Assembly: GCA_030448265.1 (NCBI GenBank)
Contig: JAUJNG010000011.1
Coordinates: forward strand, 62,001 to 126,000
DNA from: Abditibacterium sp.
GTDB lineage: Bacteria; Armatimonadota; Abditibacteriia; Abditibacteriales; Abditibacteriaceae
Reading direction: 5' to 3'
DNA: 64,000 nt
Positions 24,379 through 32,948 of this stretch are shown in pieces (positions within the stretch are counted from its first letter, which is position 1; each line of letters begins with the position of its first letter). The notes beneath the pieces are model-generated. The model ran no database searches, was not told the DNA's origin, and was given only the letters and a program-made list of their open reading frames with translations. Both the position numbers and the translations under genes were made by a program.

Positions 24379-24674
24379 ATGGCGCTCATCGAACTGCGCG
24401 ACGCCTCGGTGTGGCTCGACGGCTGCGAAATTCTGAAATCGCTGTCGTGGCAGTTGGGGTGCGGCGCGCACTGCGCGGTCATGGGCGCCAACGGAAGCGG
24501 CAAATCGGCGTTTTTGCGACTGATTTCGGGCCGCATCTGGCCGCGTCAACACACTTCGCGGCGCGCGGTGCGAGTCTGGTTGTGGTGTCGCATCACCCCA
24601 GCGACTGCACACCGTTTTTGACGCATCGTTTGCGTCTGGAAAACGGAAAAATCGCCGCCAGGGAAACGTTTTAG
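24379..24674 (+). pseudogene. ABC-transporter ATPase reduced by a large internal deletion
   Basis: The frame from ATG 24379 reads like the start of an ABC ATPase: MALIELRDASVWLDG, then Walker A GANGSGKSAFLRLISG near residues 37-52. After IWPR it loses homology. A second frame then reads RGASLVVVSHHPSDC (the H-loop region) and LENGKI, the typical end of such ATPases. The signature motif, Walker B and D-loop are missing, and the frame changes at the junction near 24550-24570. About 130-180 codons have been lost. The remainder cannot hydrolyse ATP. Confidence 0.75.
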
Positions 24675-24675
24675 C

Positions 24676-25863
24676 GTGCCGAAAACCTCAATCGAAGCCA
24701 TCCAGCGCGCCGCGTGGCACTACGGGTGGGAAAGCGCCAACCCGCAAAATGGCCTGGTGCCCGATCACATCGAAGCCGGAAAAAGCGGCGTTCCGGCCTC
24801 GATTGCGGTTGTGGGCATGGCGCTTTCGGCACTTGCAGTCGGCGTCGAAAACGGCTGGGTTTCTCGACATGATGCCGCCCATCGCGCGGCTGCGACGCTG
24901 CGCTTTTTCGCGCGCGACGCGGCGCATCACGGCGGCTTTTTCTTTCATTTTCTCGATATGGAAAAGGGCGCGCGGGTTTGGAACTGCGAAGTTTCTTCGA
25001 TTGATTCGACGATTCTGTTTCTGGGCGCGCTGTTTTGCGGCGCCTATTTCGACCACGACACGCCCCGCGAACGCGGAATTCGCGCCCTGAGCGAAGAGAT
25101 TTTCGCGCGCGCCAACTGGAATTGGTTTCGCAACGGCGACGAGGCGGTTTCGATTGCCTTCACGCCGGAGCGCGGCTTCTCCAAACACGGCTGGCGCGGC
25201 TATAACGAGGGCCTGCTGCTCGCCGTTCTGGGCCTGGGTTCGCCCACCAACGCGCTTTCCCTTTCAAGTTACGCGGCGTGGACATCAACCTATCGTTTCA
25301 AGCGGCTTTACGGGCGCGATTTTCTGTTTTGCGGCCCGCTTTTCACCCATTTGTTTCCGCAATTGTGGCTCGATTTGCGCGGCGTCGCCGATGCGCCGCT
25401 TCAAAAACGCGGCCTGGATTTCTTCGCAAACACGACGCGCGCCGTCGAAATTCAGGTCGAATGGGCCAAAAAACGGGGCCACCCGCAAAAGTGGGGCGTT
25501 TCGGCGTGCGATGCTCCGCAGGGCGGAAAACTGGGCGGCTACCGCGCGCGCGGCGTGCCCTTTGGCCGCTTCGACGAGGTGTTTTCGCCGCCAGTCTGTT
25601 TGGCATCGCTGCCGTTTGCGCCCGATTTGGCGCTGGACGGCTGGAATTACTGGCAGAAAAATCATCCCGAAATCGTGGGCAGGTGGGGCGTGCGCGGCGC
25701 GATTCACGCGCCAAGCGGCTGGACGAGCGGCTGGTTCGGACTTGATCAGGGCCTGCTGGTTTTAATGCTGGAAAACTGGCGTTCGGGGCTGTTGTGGGAG
25801 TTGTCGAAGCGAATTACACCGTTGCAAATCGGGCTTTTCGAGGCAACAGGCAAGGGGCAATAG
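24676..25863 (+). CDS. Glucoamylase-like (PF10091/GH144-type) protein
   Basis: A 395-residue protein of the glycoamylase/GH144 type, an (alpha/alpha)6 barrel family that includes endo-beta-1,2-glucanases. Characteristic segments are IDSTILFLGALFCG, FTPERGFSKHGWRGYNEGLLLAVLGLGSPT (residues ~154-183), FGPLFTH-like CGPLFTHLFPQLW and WGVSACDAP. The pattern YNEG holds a conserved acidic residue. No signal peptide is visible, so an intracellular role is possible. The GTG start at 24676 lies one base beyond the ABC ATPase relic. The final residues and stop come from a degenerate palindromic repeat. Confidence 0.8.
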   Translation: MPKTSIEAIQRAAWHYGWESANPQNGLVPDHIEAGKSGVPASIAVVGMALSALAVGVENGWVSRHDAAHRAAATLRFFARDAAHHGGFFFHFLDMEKGARVWNCEVSSIDSTILFLGALFCGAYFDHDTPRERGIRALSEEIFARANWNWFRNGDEAVSIAFTPERGFSKHGWRGYNEGLLLAVLGLGSPTNALSLSSYAAWTSTYRFKRLYGRDFLFCGPLFTHLFPQLWLDLRGVADAPLQKRGLDFFANTTRAVEIQVEWAKKRGHPQKWGVSACDAPQGGKLGGYRARGVPFGRFDEVFSPPVCLASLPFAPDLALDGWNYWQKNHPEIVGRWGVRGAIHAPSGWTSGWFGLDQGLLVLMLENWRSGLLWELSKRITPLQIGLFEATGKGQ

Positions 25864-25926
25864 AAAATCGCCAGTTATCGCCGGTTCGTCTCTCCCTGTT
25901 GTCTGTTGCCTGGTGCCTGTTGCCTC
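25840..25926. repeat. Degenerate palindromic element, 'GAGGCAACAGGCA' family
   Basis: A 13-bp perfect pairing, GAGGCAACAGGCA (25840-25852) with TGCCTGTTGCCTC (25914-25926), extended inwards with mismatches. It contributes the C-terminal codons and stops of both flanking convergent genes (ending at 25863 on + and 25875 on -). Confidence 0.7.
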
Positions 25927-26336
25927 TCTCGCAGAAGGGCGATAATCTGCGCGTTTTGCTGCAAAAGCTGCTGGTTTTGCTGAATCACGACCTGATTTTG
26001 CGCCGCTTGCAGCACCTGAAAGCGCAAATTGGCTTCGGCGACAGCCTGGGTCGCCTGTTCGGCGCTCTGGGCCTGATTGCGAAGCTGATAATAGCTGGAA
26101 AGCAGTTGCGCGATGGCGGCGCGCGCCAGATTCGCATCGGTGACGGCCTGTCCATAGGAAAGCAGCAGGGCGTCGGCGTTCTGGCTGCGCTCGGCGGCGA
26201 GAATCTGGCCGGCCAGACCGGTGGGCGGAGCGGGAGGGCGCGTCGTGGGGCGCCCCGAAGTCGGGTTCTGGGCGAAAGCGGCGCCGGCAGAAAGCGTCAG
26301 AGTGAGAATGGTGAGGGAGAAGCGTTTGGTGAGCAT
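25875..26336 (-). CDS. Exported glutamine-rich coiled-coil protein
   Basis: A 153-residue protein with a clear signal peptide (MLTKRFSLTILTLTLSAGAAFA). A Pro/Thr-rich stretch follows, then a long helix with heptad-like Ala/Leu/Gln spacing from about residue 45 to 140 (LLSYGQAVTDANLARAAIAQ onwards) rich in Gln. It could be a periplasmic structural or adaptor protein. No family is recognised. The last 15 residues (AP GNRQQ...) are encoded within the palindromic element, so the natural end may have been replaced. It is divergent from the NnrU-like gene. Confidence 0.6.
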   Translation of the reverse strand: MLTKRFSLTILTLTLSAGAAFAQNPTSGRPTTRPPAPPTGLAGQILAAERSQNADALLLSYGQAVTDANLARAAIAQLLSSYYQLRNQAQSAEQATQAVAEANLRFQVLQAAQNQVVIQQNQQLLQQNAQIIALLRERQQAPGNRQQGETNRR

Positions 26337-26462
26337 GGCGGGGATTTAGAGCAAAGCCCTCGCCCGCCGTTTCCCTTTTTGGGAGGCATCGCGTTTGCGG
26401 AGCAGGTCGGGGTGAAAAATCCCTTCAATCGCAGTGATTCCTGGCCCGAAGCGCGGCGCGGC

Positions 26463-27080
26463 ATGGTGCAAACCGGCGTCGTCACGGTTGTATTTGCGTT
26501 GTGGCATTCGTTTTTGTGCAGCGACGGGGCGAAAAACGCTGCCAAATCGCGATTTGGCGAACGGGAGGGCGCGGCGTGGTATCGCGCTTTCTTCATGGTG
26601 CAGGCGATCATCACGACGGGCGCGCTTTTCGGCTTTATTTTGACGCGGCCCCATCGCACGCTTTATCGCGGGCGCGGCTGGAAGAAAATCGCGGGCTGGA
26701 TGGGGCAGGGCGCTGCGCTTCTAATGGCGTTTGCGGCGTTGCGCGAACTCGACAAAGCGAAAATCGTGGGAGTCAAAGGCGTCAAAGCGCTGCGCGATGG
26801 CGCAGACCAAATTCCCGAAGCGCAGGCGCAGGGGCCGGACATTGAAAGCGACGGAAGGGTTCGCGCGACGGGCATCTATCGCTGGACGCGCCACCCGCTC
26901 GAATGGGCGCCGGTGCTGTTTGGCTTCGCTTCGCCGGTGATGAAAACGAACTGGCTGGTTTTCGCGGTGTTGCAGGCGGTTTATGCGTTTTTGGGCGCGT
27001 TGCACGAAGAAAAACGGCTGAGGCGGGCGAGCGAGGACTACGCGAAGTATCAGGAAGAAGCGGCCTTTTTCATTCCTTAA
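26463..27080 (+). CDS. NnrU/ICMT-like membrane methyltransferase-family protein
   Basis: I choose ATG 26463 (205 residues, MVQTGVVTVVFALWHSFLCS); the open frame extends far upstream over another gene, and a GTG at 26412 is an alternative. Hydrophobic helices lie at VVTVVFALWHSF, FMVQAIITTGALFGFIL, IAGWMGQGAALLMAFAAL and the C-terminal NWLVFAVLQAVYAFLGAL. The segment TGIYRWTRHPLEWAPVLFG with RHP, and later HEEKRL...YAKY, match the isoprenylcysteine methyltransferase-like fold that includes NnrU. Whether it methylates a substrate or acts in nitric-oxide physiology is not decided. A terminator follows. Confidence 0.75.
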   Translation: MVQTGVVTVVFALWHSFLCSDGAKNAAKSRFGEREGAAWYRAFFMVQAIITTGALFGFILTRPHRTLYRGRGWKKIAGWMGQGAALLMAFAALRELDKAKIVGVKGVKALRDGADQIPEAQAQGPDIESDGRVRATGIYRWTRHPLEWAPVLFGFASPVMKTNWLVFAVLQAVYAFLGALHEEKRLRRASEDYAKYQEEAAFFIP

Positions 27081-27130
27081 CCCAAGTTTTCGCCGAGATA
27101 AAGCCCTCGATCTTTATCGCAAGTAAAATA

Positions 27131-27159
27131 AAAGGGGATGAATATTCCCCCTTTTTTTT
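27131..27159 (+). terminator. Intrinsic terminator before the glycan locus
   Basis: Stem AAAGGGG / CCCCTTT around a 9-base loop, followed by a run of T, 50 bases after the NnrU-like stop. It separates that gene from the polysaccharide genes that start 22 bases further on. Confidence 0.8.
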
Positions 27160-27180
27160 CTGCGGCTCCTGAGGTGAAGT

Positions 27181-27636
27181 GTGGCTGAAACACTCGGTTC
27201 TTTGTGCGACAAGTTGACAATTGTTAAGCTCAAGCAATTTCACACCCAGGATTTAGAACGATTGAAGAGCCTGGCCGCTCAGGAAGAGCAACTTGAGGGA
27301 GAAATCGACACCTTCGTCAAGGATGCCCTGGCTGGAAACATTCCCCCTGAGCGCCTCACGTTCGCTTCCAATAAGGTCTTCAAAAAAGAGGGAAACGCCG
27401 TTGCCGAAGTCGATGGGACAATTGGAGAAGTCTTTTCAAGATTAGCCGAAGTCAACTGCTCGCTTTGGCACGAACAGGAAAAAGTCTACGAATTCGAAGC
27501 CGTCCCTTCTGAAGAAAAGGATGGCGTCGTGAAACAACTGGCGCTTTTGAACCTGAGTCGCAACCAATGTATTGACCAGATAGATCGCCAACTGAGTTTG
27601 GCCGTCGTGGGCCGCGAATCGGTTTCGCCGCCTTGA
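27181..27636 (+). CDS. DUF4254-like protein of polysaccharide loci
   Basis: A 151-residue hydrophilic helical protein. The opening LGSLCDKLTIVKLKQFH and the later LAEVNCSLWHEQEKVYEFE resemble DUF4254 proteins, which occur in LPS and exopolysaccharide clusters and whose activity is unknown. The start is a GTG at 27181 with a GAGGTGAA ribosome site. It is the first gene of the glycan locus, lies 15 bases before the methyltransferase gene and probably heads an operon. Codon use is less GC-biased than in the housekeeping genes to the left. Confidence 0.65.
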   Translation: MAETLGSLCDKLTIVKLKQFHTQDLERLKSLAAQEEQLEGEIDTFVKDALAGNIPPERLTFASNKVFKKEGNAVAEVDGTIGEVFSRLAEVNCSLWHEQEKVYEFEAVPSEEKDGVVKQLALLNLSRNQCIDQIDRQLSLAVVGRESVSPP

Positions 27637-27651
27637 GTTTTTGAAGATTCC

Positions 27652-28923
27652 ATGCATTTAATCCACCGCAATACCTGCCGAGTCTGTGGCTCGTCCGCAC
27701 TCACTCAGGTCATCACTTTGGGCGATCAGAACCTGCAAGGCTCGTTCGTCAAGCCGGAAAAAGAGATGCCGCCCACGCGCAAAATTCCTATGTCTCTGGT
27801 GCGCTGCGACCCGATGCGCGATGAAAAAGCGTGCGGCCTGTTGCAAATGGAACACACGGTGCCACCGGCCATTTTGTATTCGGCGTATTGGTATCGCAGC
27901 GGCACCACCAACACAATGCGAATGCATCTGCGCGGCATCGCGGAAGAAGCGGCGGCCATCGTAGGCAAACCCGACGCCCGCATTCTTGACATCGGCTGCA
28001 ATGACGGCACGCTCTTCAACTATTATCCCTCCGAATTCGAAAAGTTCGGTGTCGATCCGTCCGATGTCGCTCAGGAAATCAAGGGCGACGTCCAGGTGAT
28101 TCAAGACGTTTTTCCTTCCATAGAATTGATTGAACTTCTCGATGGGAAACAGTTCGACATCGTGACTTCCATTGCAATGTTCTACGATCTGGAAGATCCG
28201 GTCAGTTTTACACGCGGCATCAAAGATGTGCTGGCTCCCGAAGGCATCTGGATTTTTGAGATGTCCTATATGCCCAAAATGCTGGAAATGACTTCGTATG
28301 ACACCATTTGCCACGAACACCTGGAGTATTATAGCTTGGCCGTCATCGAATTCATTCTGAAACAAGCTGGAATGAAGATATTTAATGCCGTTGAAAACAC
28401 TATCAATGGTGGCAGCATTCGGTGTTATGCGACACATACGACGAATTTTAAGTATCGCAAGGAAGAGTTCTCTGCTAACATCGGCTGGATGCGCCAGAAC
28501 GAATTCGATCTTGAACTTGATACAGATAAGCCTTACAAGAACTTTCAAGACCGCATTAACTTCCACCGTGATGGCCTTACCAAGCTACTCAGAGAACTGA
28601 AGAAAGATGGCAAGCACATTCATATTTATGGTGCTTCAACCAAAGGGAACACCATTTTGCAATGGTGCGGCATTGATAACCGCATTGTCGATGTTGCCGC
28701 CGAGCGCAACCCCGACAAATATGGCGCTTTTACCCTGGGGACGGACATTCCCATTGTCAGCGAAGCTGATTCAAGAGCGATGAATCCCAATTATTACCTG
28801 GTTTTGCCCTGGCATTTCAAGGAAGAAGTCATCGAACGTGAAAAAGAGACTTTGGAACGTGGTATCGGGTTGATTTTCCCTTTGCCCGCCATTGAGGTTA
28901 TCAAGCGTCCTAATAGGAGCTAA
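27652..28923 (+). CDS. SAM-dependent sugar C-methyltransferase-like protein
   Basis: A 423-residue protein of the three-domain type used on nucleotide sugars (TylCIII/NovU-like). The N terminus has a zinc site CRVCGSS with a further Cys at about 52. The central SAM domain has ILDIGCNDGTLFNYYP near residues 112-127. After it comes CHEHLEYYSL with a His pair near 226-229, and a C-terminal NAD-like fold with YGASTKGNT and WHFKEEV. The expected reaction is C-methylation of a deoxy-keto sugar nucleotide before transfer into the glycan. It is followed 3 bases later by the GT-FkbM fusion gene. Confidence 0.85.
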   Translation: MHLIHRNTCRVCGSSALTQVITLGDQNLQGSFVKPEKEMPPTRKIPMSLVRCDPMRDEKACGLLQMEHTVPPAILYSAYWYRSGTTNTMRMHLRGIAEEAAAIVGKPDARILDIGCNDGTLFNYYPSEFEKFGVDPSDVAQEIKGDVQVIQDVFPSIELIELLDGKQFDIVTSIAMFYDLEDPVSFTRGIKDVLAPEGIWIFEMSYMPKMLEMTSYDTICHEHLEYYSLAVIEFILKQAGMKIFNAVENTINGGSIRCYATHTTNFKYRKEEFSANIGWMRQNEFDLELDTDKPYKNFQDRINFHRDGLTKLLRELKKDGKHIHIYGASTKGNTILQWCGIDNRIVDVAAERNPDKYGAFTLGTDIPIVSEADSRAMNPNYYLVLPWHFKEEVIEREKETLERGIGLIFPLPAIEVIKRPNRS

Positions 28924-28926
28924 TTA

Positions 28927-30723
28927 ATGTCGTCTAACATAAAAGCCAGTGGATTGTTTCTCAATCCGACTCAAGCCAACTGTAGTATTCACGAATCAGG
29001 TCGCATGGTGTATGAATGCTTGAAAATTTCAGAGAAATATGACCTCGATTACCTCGAAGTCAATGAAAATCAACGCCAGATTTCAGCTGGATACGATTTT
29101 TACGCGTTCAACTATCATCACATGACAATGGGTTGGCTGGACACCAAAAGTGTGCGCCGCCTTCCAGGGCTAAAACTAACTTTCGTGCTGGAAACACTCA
29201 GAAACAATCCGTTCGTTTTGTGCCCTTCCGACGCATTCGACGTTTATTGTGCCCTCGATCCGACGATGAATGTCGCGGACAAGCGGGTCTATGGCTTTCC
29301 ACGCCCATTGGAACCCGCTCCTATTTTACAGCCTTATCAGGAGCAGGACATCCCCGTTATCGGAAGTTTCGGATTTGCCACGCAGGGAAAGGGATTTGAA
29401 CTGGTGGTCGAGGCGGTGAACAAAGAATTCGACCGCGCGAAAATTCGCATCAATATCCCTTTCGGCACTTACGCCAACTCACAATATGCCGAGCATCTGA
29501 GCGAACTTTGCCGCAAAACCGCAAAAGAAGGAGTCGAACTGAGTATCACCCACGAATACATGGATAAAAACGAATTGATTCAGTGGTGTAGCCAGAACAC
29601 TCTCAATTGTTTTCTCTACAATCGGAATATGCCTGGACTCTCGGCAACAACCGATCAAGCGATTTCCAGTGGAAGACCATTGTCCATTTCCACAAACGAG
29701 ACTTTTCGGCATATCCATCCTTATATTAAACCCTATCCACTTCGTAGCTTAAGGGAATCCATTACCCAATCACAGTCAGAAGTCTTGCGCTTGCAGGAAG
29801 ATTGGCACCCCAGGAATTTCATGCTTCGCTTCGAGCAAGTTTTGGAAGAATTCTCTGTTTTTGAACAACAAAAACGATCTTCTTTACCTGAACTGGTTGC
29901 GCTTCAAAAGATTAAAGATGGCAATAGATTAACAAGGATCATTGTCCCAGTGGTAAAGAAAGTTGTCGTCAACATTGCCCCTCCTCTCGTGATGAAGTCC
30001 GTTCAACGATTTCGCAAACGCAATTCAAATGAAGCGCGACTGCCGCCAAGAATGCAGCCGTTATTTCATCGTTTGCTCCAATCGCACAGCCAGTTCCAGG
30101 AAGACTTGCTGATAGACGTGTTACTTCGGTCGAAAGACAAGGGATTTTATGTTGATGTCGGCGCGAACGACCCGACTTTCAACAGCAACACCAAGAGGTT
30201 CTACGACCGAGGTTGGTCGGGCATCAACATCGAACCAGGGGCTGGCCCCTACAAAGAATTATGCAAAGCCCGCGCGCGAGACATTAACTTGAACCTGGGC
30301 GTCGGTTCAACAGTGGGAACGCTGACTTTCTATGACATTGCCAACGATTCCACCATTTCTTCTTTCGACTTCGATGCGGCGCAGCGGATGTCCACTTTTT
30401 TCGGATTCCCCATAACCCCCACGCCTGTTTCGGTTAAACCTTTGCGCGACATCCTCGCCGAACACGCATCGGGTCGGGCCATAGATTTTCTATCGGTGGA
30501 CGCTGAAGGGGTTGATCTCGATGTTCTTCAAAGCAACGATTGGAAAACTTATCGCCCCTCCTTGGTATTAGTTGAAATGAACAACCAGACTAAGGAAATC
30601 GTGAGTTATCTCACTGATTGCGATTACTTCTTGATATTTAACAACGAATACAATGGTTTGTTTGTGGACTTGAGAACTTCCGATCCCCATTTGAGGAACC
30701 TATTGGACAAGAACTACAACTAA
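28927..30723 (+). CDS. Glycosyltransferase-like domain fused to FkbM-family methyltransferase
   Basis: A 598-residue protein. Residues 1 to ~340 look like a glycosyltransferase B-type chain: an N-terminal ESGRMVYECLKIS region, then GSFGFATQGKGFELVVEAV and a C-terminal part LSATTDQAISSGRPLSIS, the usual donor-binding end. Residues ~395-598 are an FkbM methyltransferase, with FYVDVGANDPTFNSNTKRF, GINIEPG and DFLSVDAEGVDLDVLQSNDW. The chain would both add a sugar and O-methylate a hydroxyl. It is AT-richer than its neighbours, suggesting transfer. The next gene starts 12 bases after its stop. Confidence 0.8.
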   Translation: MSSNIKASGLFLNPTQANCSIHESGRMVYECLKISEKYDLDYLEVNENQRQISAGYDFYAFNYHHMTMGWLDTKSVRRLPGLKLTFVLETLRNNPFVLCPSDAFDVYCALDPTMNVADKRVYGFPRPLEPAPILQPYQEQDIPVIGSFGFATQGKGFELVVEAVNKEFDRAKIRINIPFGTYANSQYAEHLSELCRKTAKEGVELSITHEYMDKNELIQWCSQNTLNCFLYNRNMPGLSATTDQAISSGRPLSISTNETFRHIHPYIKPYPLRSLRESITQSQSEVLRLQEDWHPRNFMLRFEQVLEEFSVFEQQKRSSLPELVALQKIKDGNRLTRIIVPVVKKVVVNIAPPLVMKSVQRFRKRNSNEARLPPRMQPLFHRLLQSHSQFQEDLLIDVLLRSKDKGFYVDVGANDPTFNSNTKRFYDRGWSGINIEPGAGPYKELCKARARDINLNLGVGSTVGTLTFYDIANDSTISSFDFDAAQRMSTFFGFPITPTPVSVKPLRDILAEHASGRAIDFLSVDAEGVDLDVLQSNDWKTYRPSLVLVEMNNQTKEIVSYLTDCDYFLIFNNEYNGLFVDLRTSDPHLRNLLDKNYN

Positions 30724-30735
30724 AGATTATTCACT

Positions 30736-31614
30736 TTGAAAGCACTGATTTTCGGCGCCAACGGTCAAGACGGCTGCTATCTTCACGCTCTGCTTCAAGA
30801 GCAGGGCGTTGTGGTTATCGGCGCCTCGCGCTCCGGCGACTGGGTTCGTGCCGATGTGGCCTCTTGGAGCGATGTCGAGGCTTTGATAGAAAAGCACCAA
30901 CCGGATTTCGTGTTTCATCTGGCCGCCAACTCCACTACGCGGCACAGCGCGCTATACGAAAACCATGCGACGATTTGCACCGGCGCGCTCAACATTTTGG
31001 AAGCGGTCAAAACTCACTGCCCCGCCTCAAAAGTGTTCTTGAGTGGAAGTGGCGTTCAATTTGAAAACAGAGGCGAACCTATTTCAGAACGCGATGCTTT
31101 CAAGGCCAGCAGTTCTTACGCCCTTGCGCGAATTCATTCGGTCTATGCGGCGCGTTACTACCGCTCGCTGGGCTTAAAAGTTTACGTCGGCTACTTGTTT
31201 CACCACGACAGCCCGCGCCGCCAGGAGCATCATGTGAGTCAGATGATCGCGGGCGCCGTCAAACGCATCGCGCAGGGAAGCCGCGAAATTCTCGAACTGG
31301 GCGATGTGTCGGTGCAAAAGGAATGGGGTTTCGCGGGCGACATCATGACCGGTATCTGGACACTCGTTCAGCAAGACGAAGTTTTCGAGGCCACCATTGG
31401 AACCGGCCTGGCCTACTCCATCGAAGAGTGGCTCCAGGAGTGTTTCGCCTTGACAGGCAAAAACTGGCGCGATTACGTGCGACTGCGCGAAGGTTTTACC
31501 CCCGAATACAGCCGCCTGATTTGTGACCCAGCGACGATCCGTTCGCTGGGTTGGGCGCCTACGGTGTCGTTTTCCAATCTGGCGCGCATGATGGTGCTGG
31601 GGAATAACTCGTGA
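30736..31614 (+). CDS. GDP-mannose 4,6-dehydratase-like SDR with altered catalytic motif
   Basis: A 292-residue extended SDR. GANGQDGCYLHALLQEQG at the start is the NAD(P)-binding motif and DGxYL pattern typical of GDP-mannose 4,6-dehydratases. SGSGVQFENRGEP and the YxxxK position follow, but the motif here is SSYALAR: the catalytic Lys is replaced by Arg. VQKEWGFAGDIMTGIW matches the family's substrate region. The protein is shorter than typical Gmd (about 340). It may have altered or lost dehydratase activity, or act as a reductase. The start is TTG at 30736; the stop overlaps the next gene's GTG. Confidence 0.75.
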   Translation: MKALIFGANGQDGCYLHALLQEQGVVVIGASRSGDWVRADVASWSDVEALIEKHQPDFVFHLAANSTTRHSALYENHATICTGALNILEAVKTHCPASKVFLSGSGVQFENRGEPISERDAFKASSSYALARIHSVYAARYYRSLGLKVYVGYLFHHDSPRRQEHHVSQMIAGAVKRIAQGSREILELGDVSVQKEWGFAGDIMTGIWTLVQQDEVFEATIGTGLAYSIEEWLQECFALTGKNWRDYVRLREGFTPEYSRLICDPATIRSLGWAPTVSFSNLARMMVLGNNS

Positions 31615-32747
31615 GCCAACCCAGGCGCATTCTGCTGGGTCAGTTGGCCTCGAACGGCGACTGTCTGTATGCCACCACCATCGCGCGCCAGATCAAAGTC
31701 GATTATCCAGGTTGCCATTTGACCTGGGCTATCGGCTCCGCCTACCGCTCGATTATCGAAGGCAACCCCGATGTGGACGAGATCTGGGAGATTGCGTATT
31801 ACACCAGTCCAGGCGACTTCGACCAGTGGCGCCGTTTTGAGTCGGAAGCTGGCGAGCGGAAGAAACGTGGCGACTTCGACGAGATTTTTCTGACCCAAAT
31901 CTCACTTTCGACTTTTCATTTGTGGGTTGGACCGGTGCGGGACGCCATATTCCGGCATTATCCTCACCCCATCACGGTTGACACGTCTCCAGTTTTGCAT
32001 TTGTTTCCGGAAGAAGTGAGCCGCGTTCGCAGCTTTGCCGAGCAACACCGGCTTACCGAGAAATCACAGGTGATTTTGTTCGAATGTGCCCCCCGAAGTT
32101 TTCAATCTCAGGTGACTCTTCAATTTGCTCTCGATGTGGCCCGTCAAATTATCGACAGACACCCCGATGTGGCCGTAATTCTTTCATCTAACCATTCATT
32201 TGCCTCGACTGAGGAAAACATCATCGATGGCAGTGTTTTATCTTTGCGCGAGAATGCCGAGTTGACCAAATACTGCTCGTTACTAATTGGTGCTTCGAGC
32301 GGCGTGACCTGGGTTTCCACCTCCGATTGGGCCAAGCCCCTTCCGATGCTGCAATTTATTGTGCCCGATGTTGCGCGCAGTAACTCTCCCGTTTACGACT
32401 TTCAAAAACGAGGCGCCGACACTTCGCAGATCATCGAGATGAGTTGTTATGGCCTCGAAGACGCCATTTCCTGTGTCGATGAGATTCTCACCAACGGTTT
32501 CGCTGCGGCGAGATCAGAATTTCATCAAGTGACGCCTCTTCAATTTTGGCATTACAAACAAATCTTCCATCTTCTCATTGCTTACAGACGTTGGAAACAA
32601 TGTCTTCAGTTCTTTCAACTCAGTATCAAGGAATATGGTTTTCATATTCCTTTTGTCTTATTGCCGTTGTTGTTGTTTGCCAAATTATTTATTAAAGCGT
32701 CGCCCAAAGTTGTGTCCAAGTTGAAGAGATTTTTTTCTCGTTCTTGA
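31611..32747 (+). CDS. Glycosyltransferase family 9 (heptosyltransferase-like)
   Basis: A 378-residue protein starting at GTG 31611, overlapping the previous stop (GTGA). The N terminus RRILLGQLASNGDCLYATTIARQIK resembles the acceptor domain of LPS heptosyltransferases (GT9). The C-terminal half has ILFECAPRSFQSQVTLQFALDVARQI, and SLLIGASSGVTWVSTSDWAKP, the position of the conserved donor-binding segment. A hydrophobic stretch plus basic tail at the end may attach it to the membrane. The sugar is unknown. Confidence 0.7.
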   Translation: MSQPRRILLGQLASNGDCLYATTIARQIKVDYPGCHLTWAIGSAYRSIIEGNPDVDEIWEIAYYTSPGDFDQWRRFESEAGERKKRGDFDEIFLTQISLSTFHLWVGPVRDAIFRHYPHPITVDTSPVLHLFPEEVSRVRSFAEQHRLTEKSQVILFECAPRSFQSQVTLQFALDVARQIIDRHPDVAVILSSNHSFASTEENIIDGSVLSLRENAELTKYCSLLIGASSGVTWVSTSDWAKPLPMLQFIVPDVARSNSPVYDFQKRGADTSQIIEMSCYGLEDAISCVDEILTNGFAAARSEFHQVTPLQFWHYKQIFHLLIAYRRWKQCLQFFQLSIKEYGFHIPFVLLPLLLFAKLFIKASPKVVSKLKRFFSRS

Positions 32748-32948
32748 TATGATAGAAGTTATGCAGTTGGTAGAAGACTTGGCGTATGAACGCGCGACGA
32801 TGCCAGTAGAATAATTACATCGGGTTTCGCTGGCGGCTCAAATGGCTTTTGACTGTGTGGAGGTGAGCAAAAGCCATCTCGAAAGAATGAAGAGTGCGGC
32901 CCACGACGCCTCCATGTGCGGGGGACACCCCAACTGCGTAACTCCTAT
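32748..32948 (+). other. Intergenic gap in the glycan locus with a hairpin
   Basis: About 200 bases without a convincing gene. A short frame of 17 codons (ATG 32761) is not supported. A 10-bp stem ATGGCTTTTG / CAAAAGCCAT at 32842-32878 could act as a weak transcription attenuator or promoter-proximal structure. The change to more GC-rich codon use downstream suggests that two gene blocks were joined here. Confidence 0.4.

Noticed and set aside
25794..26462. Long N-terminal extension of the NnrU-like protein
   Set aside because: The extension runs over the end of the glucanase, a repeat and the antisense of the coiled-coil gene, and is not family-like.
32761..32814. 17-codon frame in the glycan locus gap
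   Set aside because: Too short, without a ribosome site or motif.
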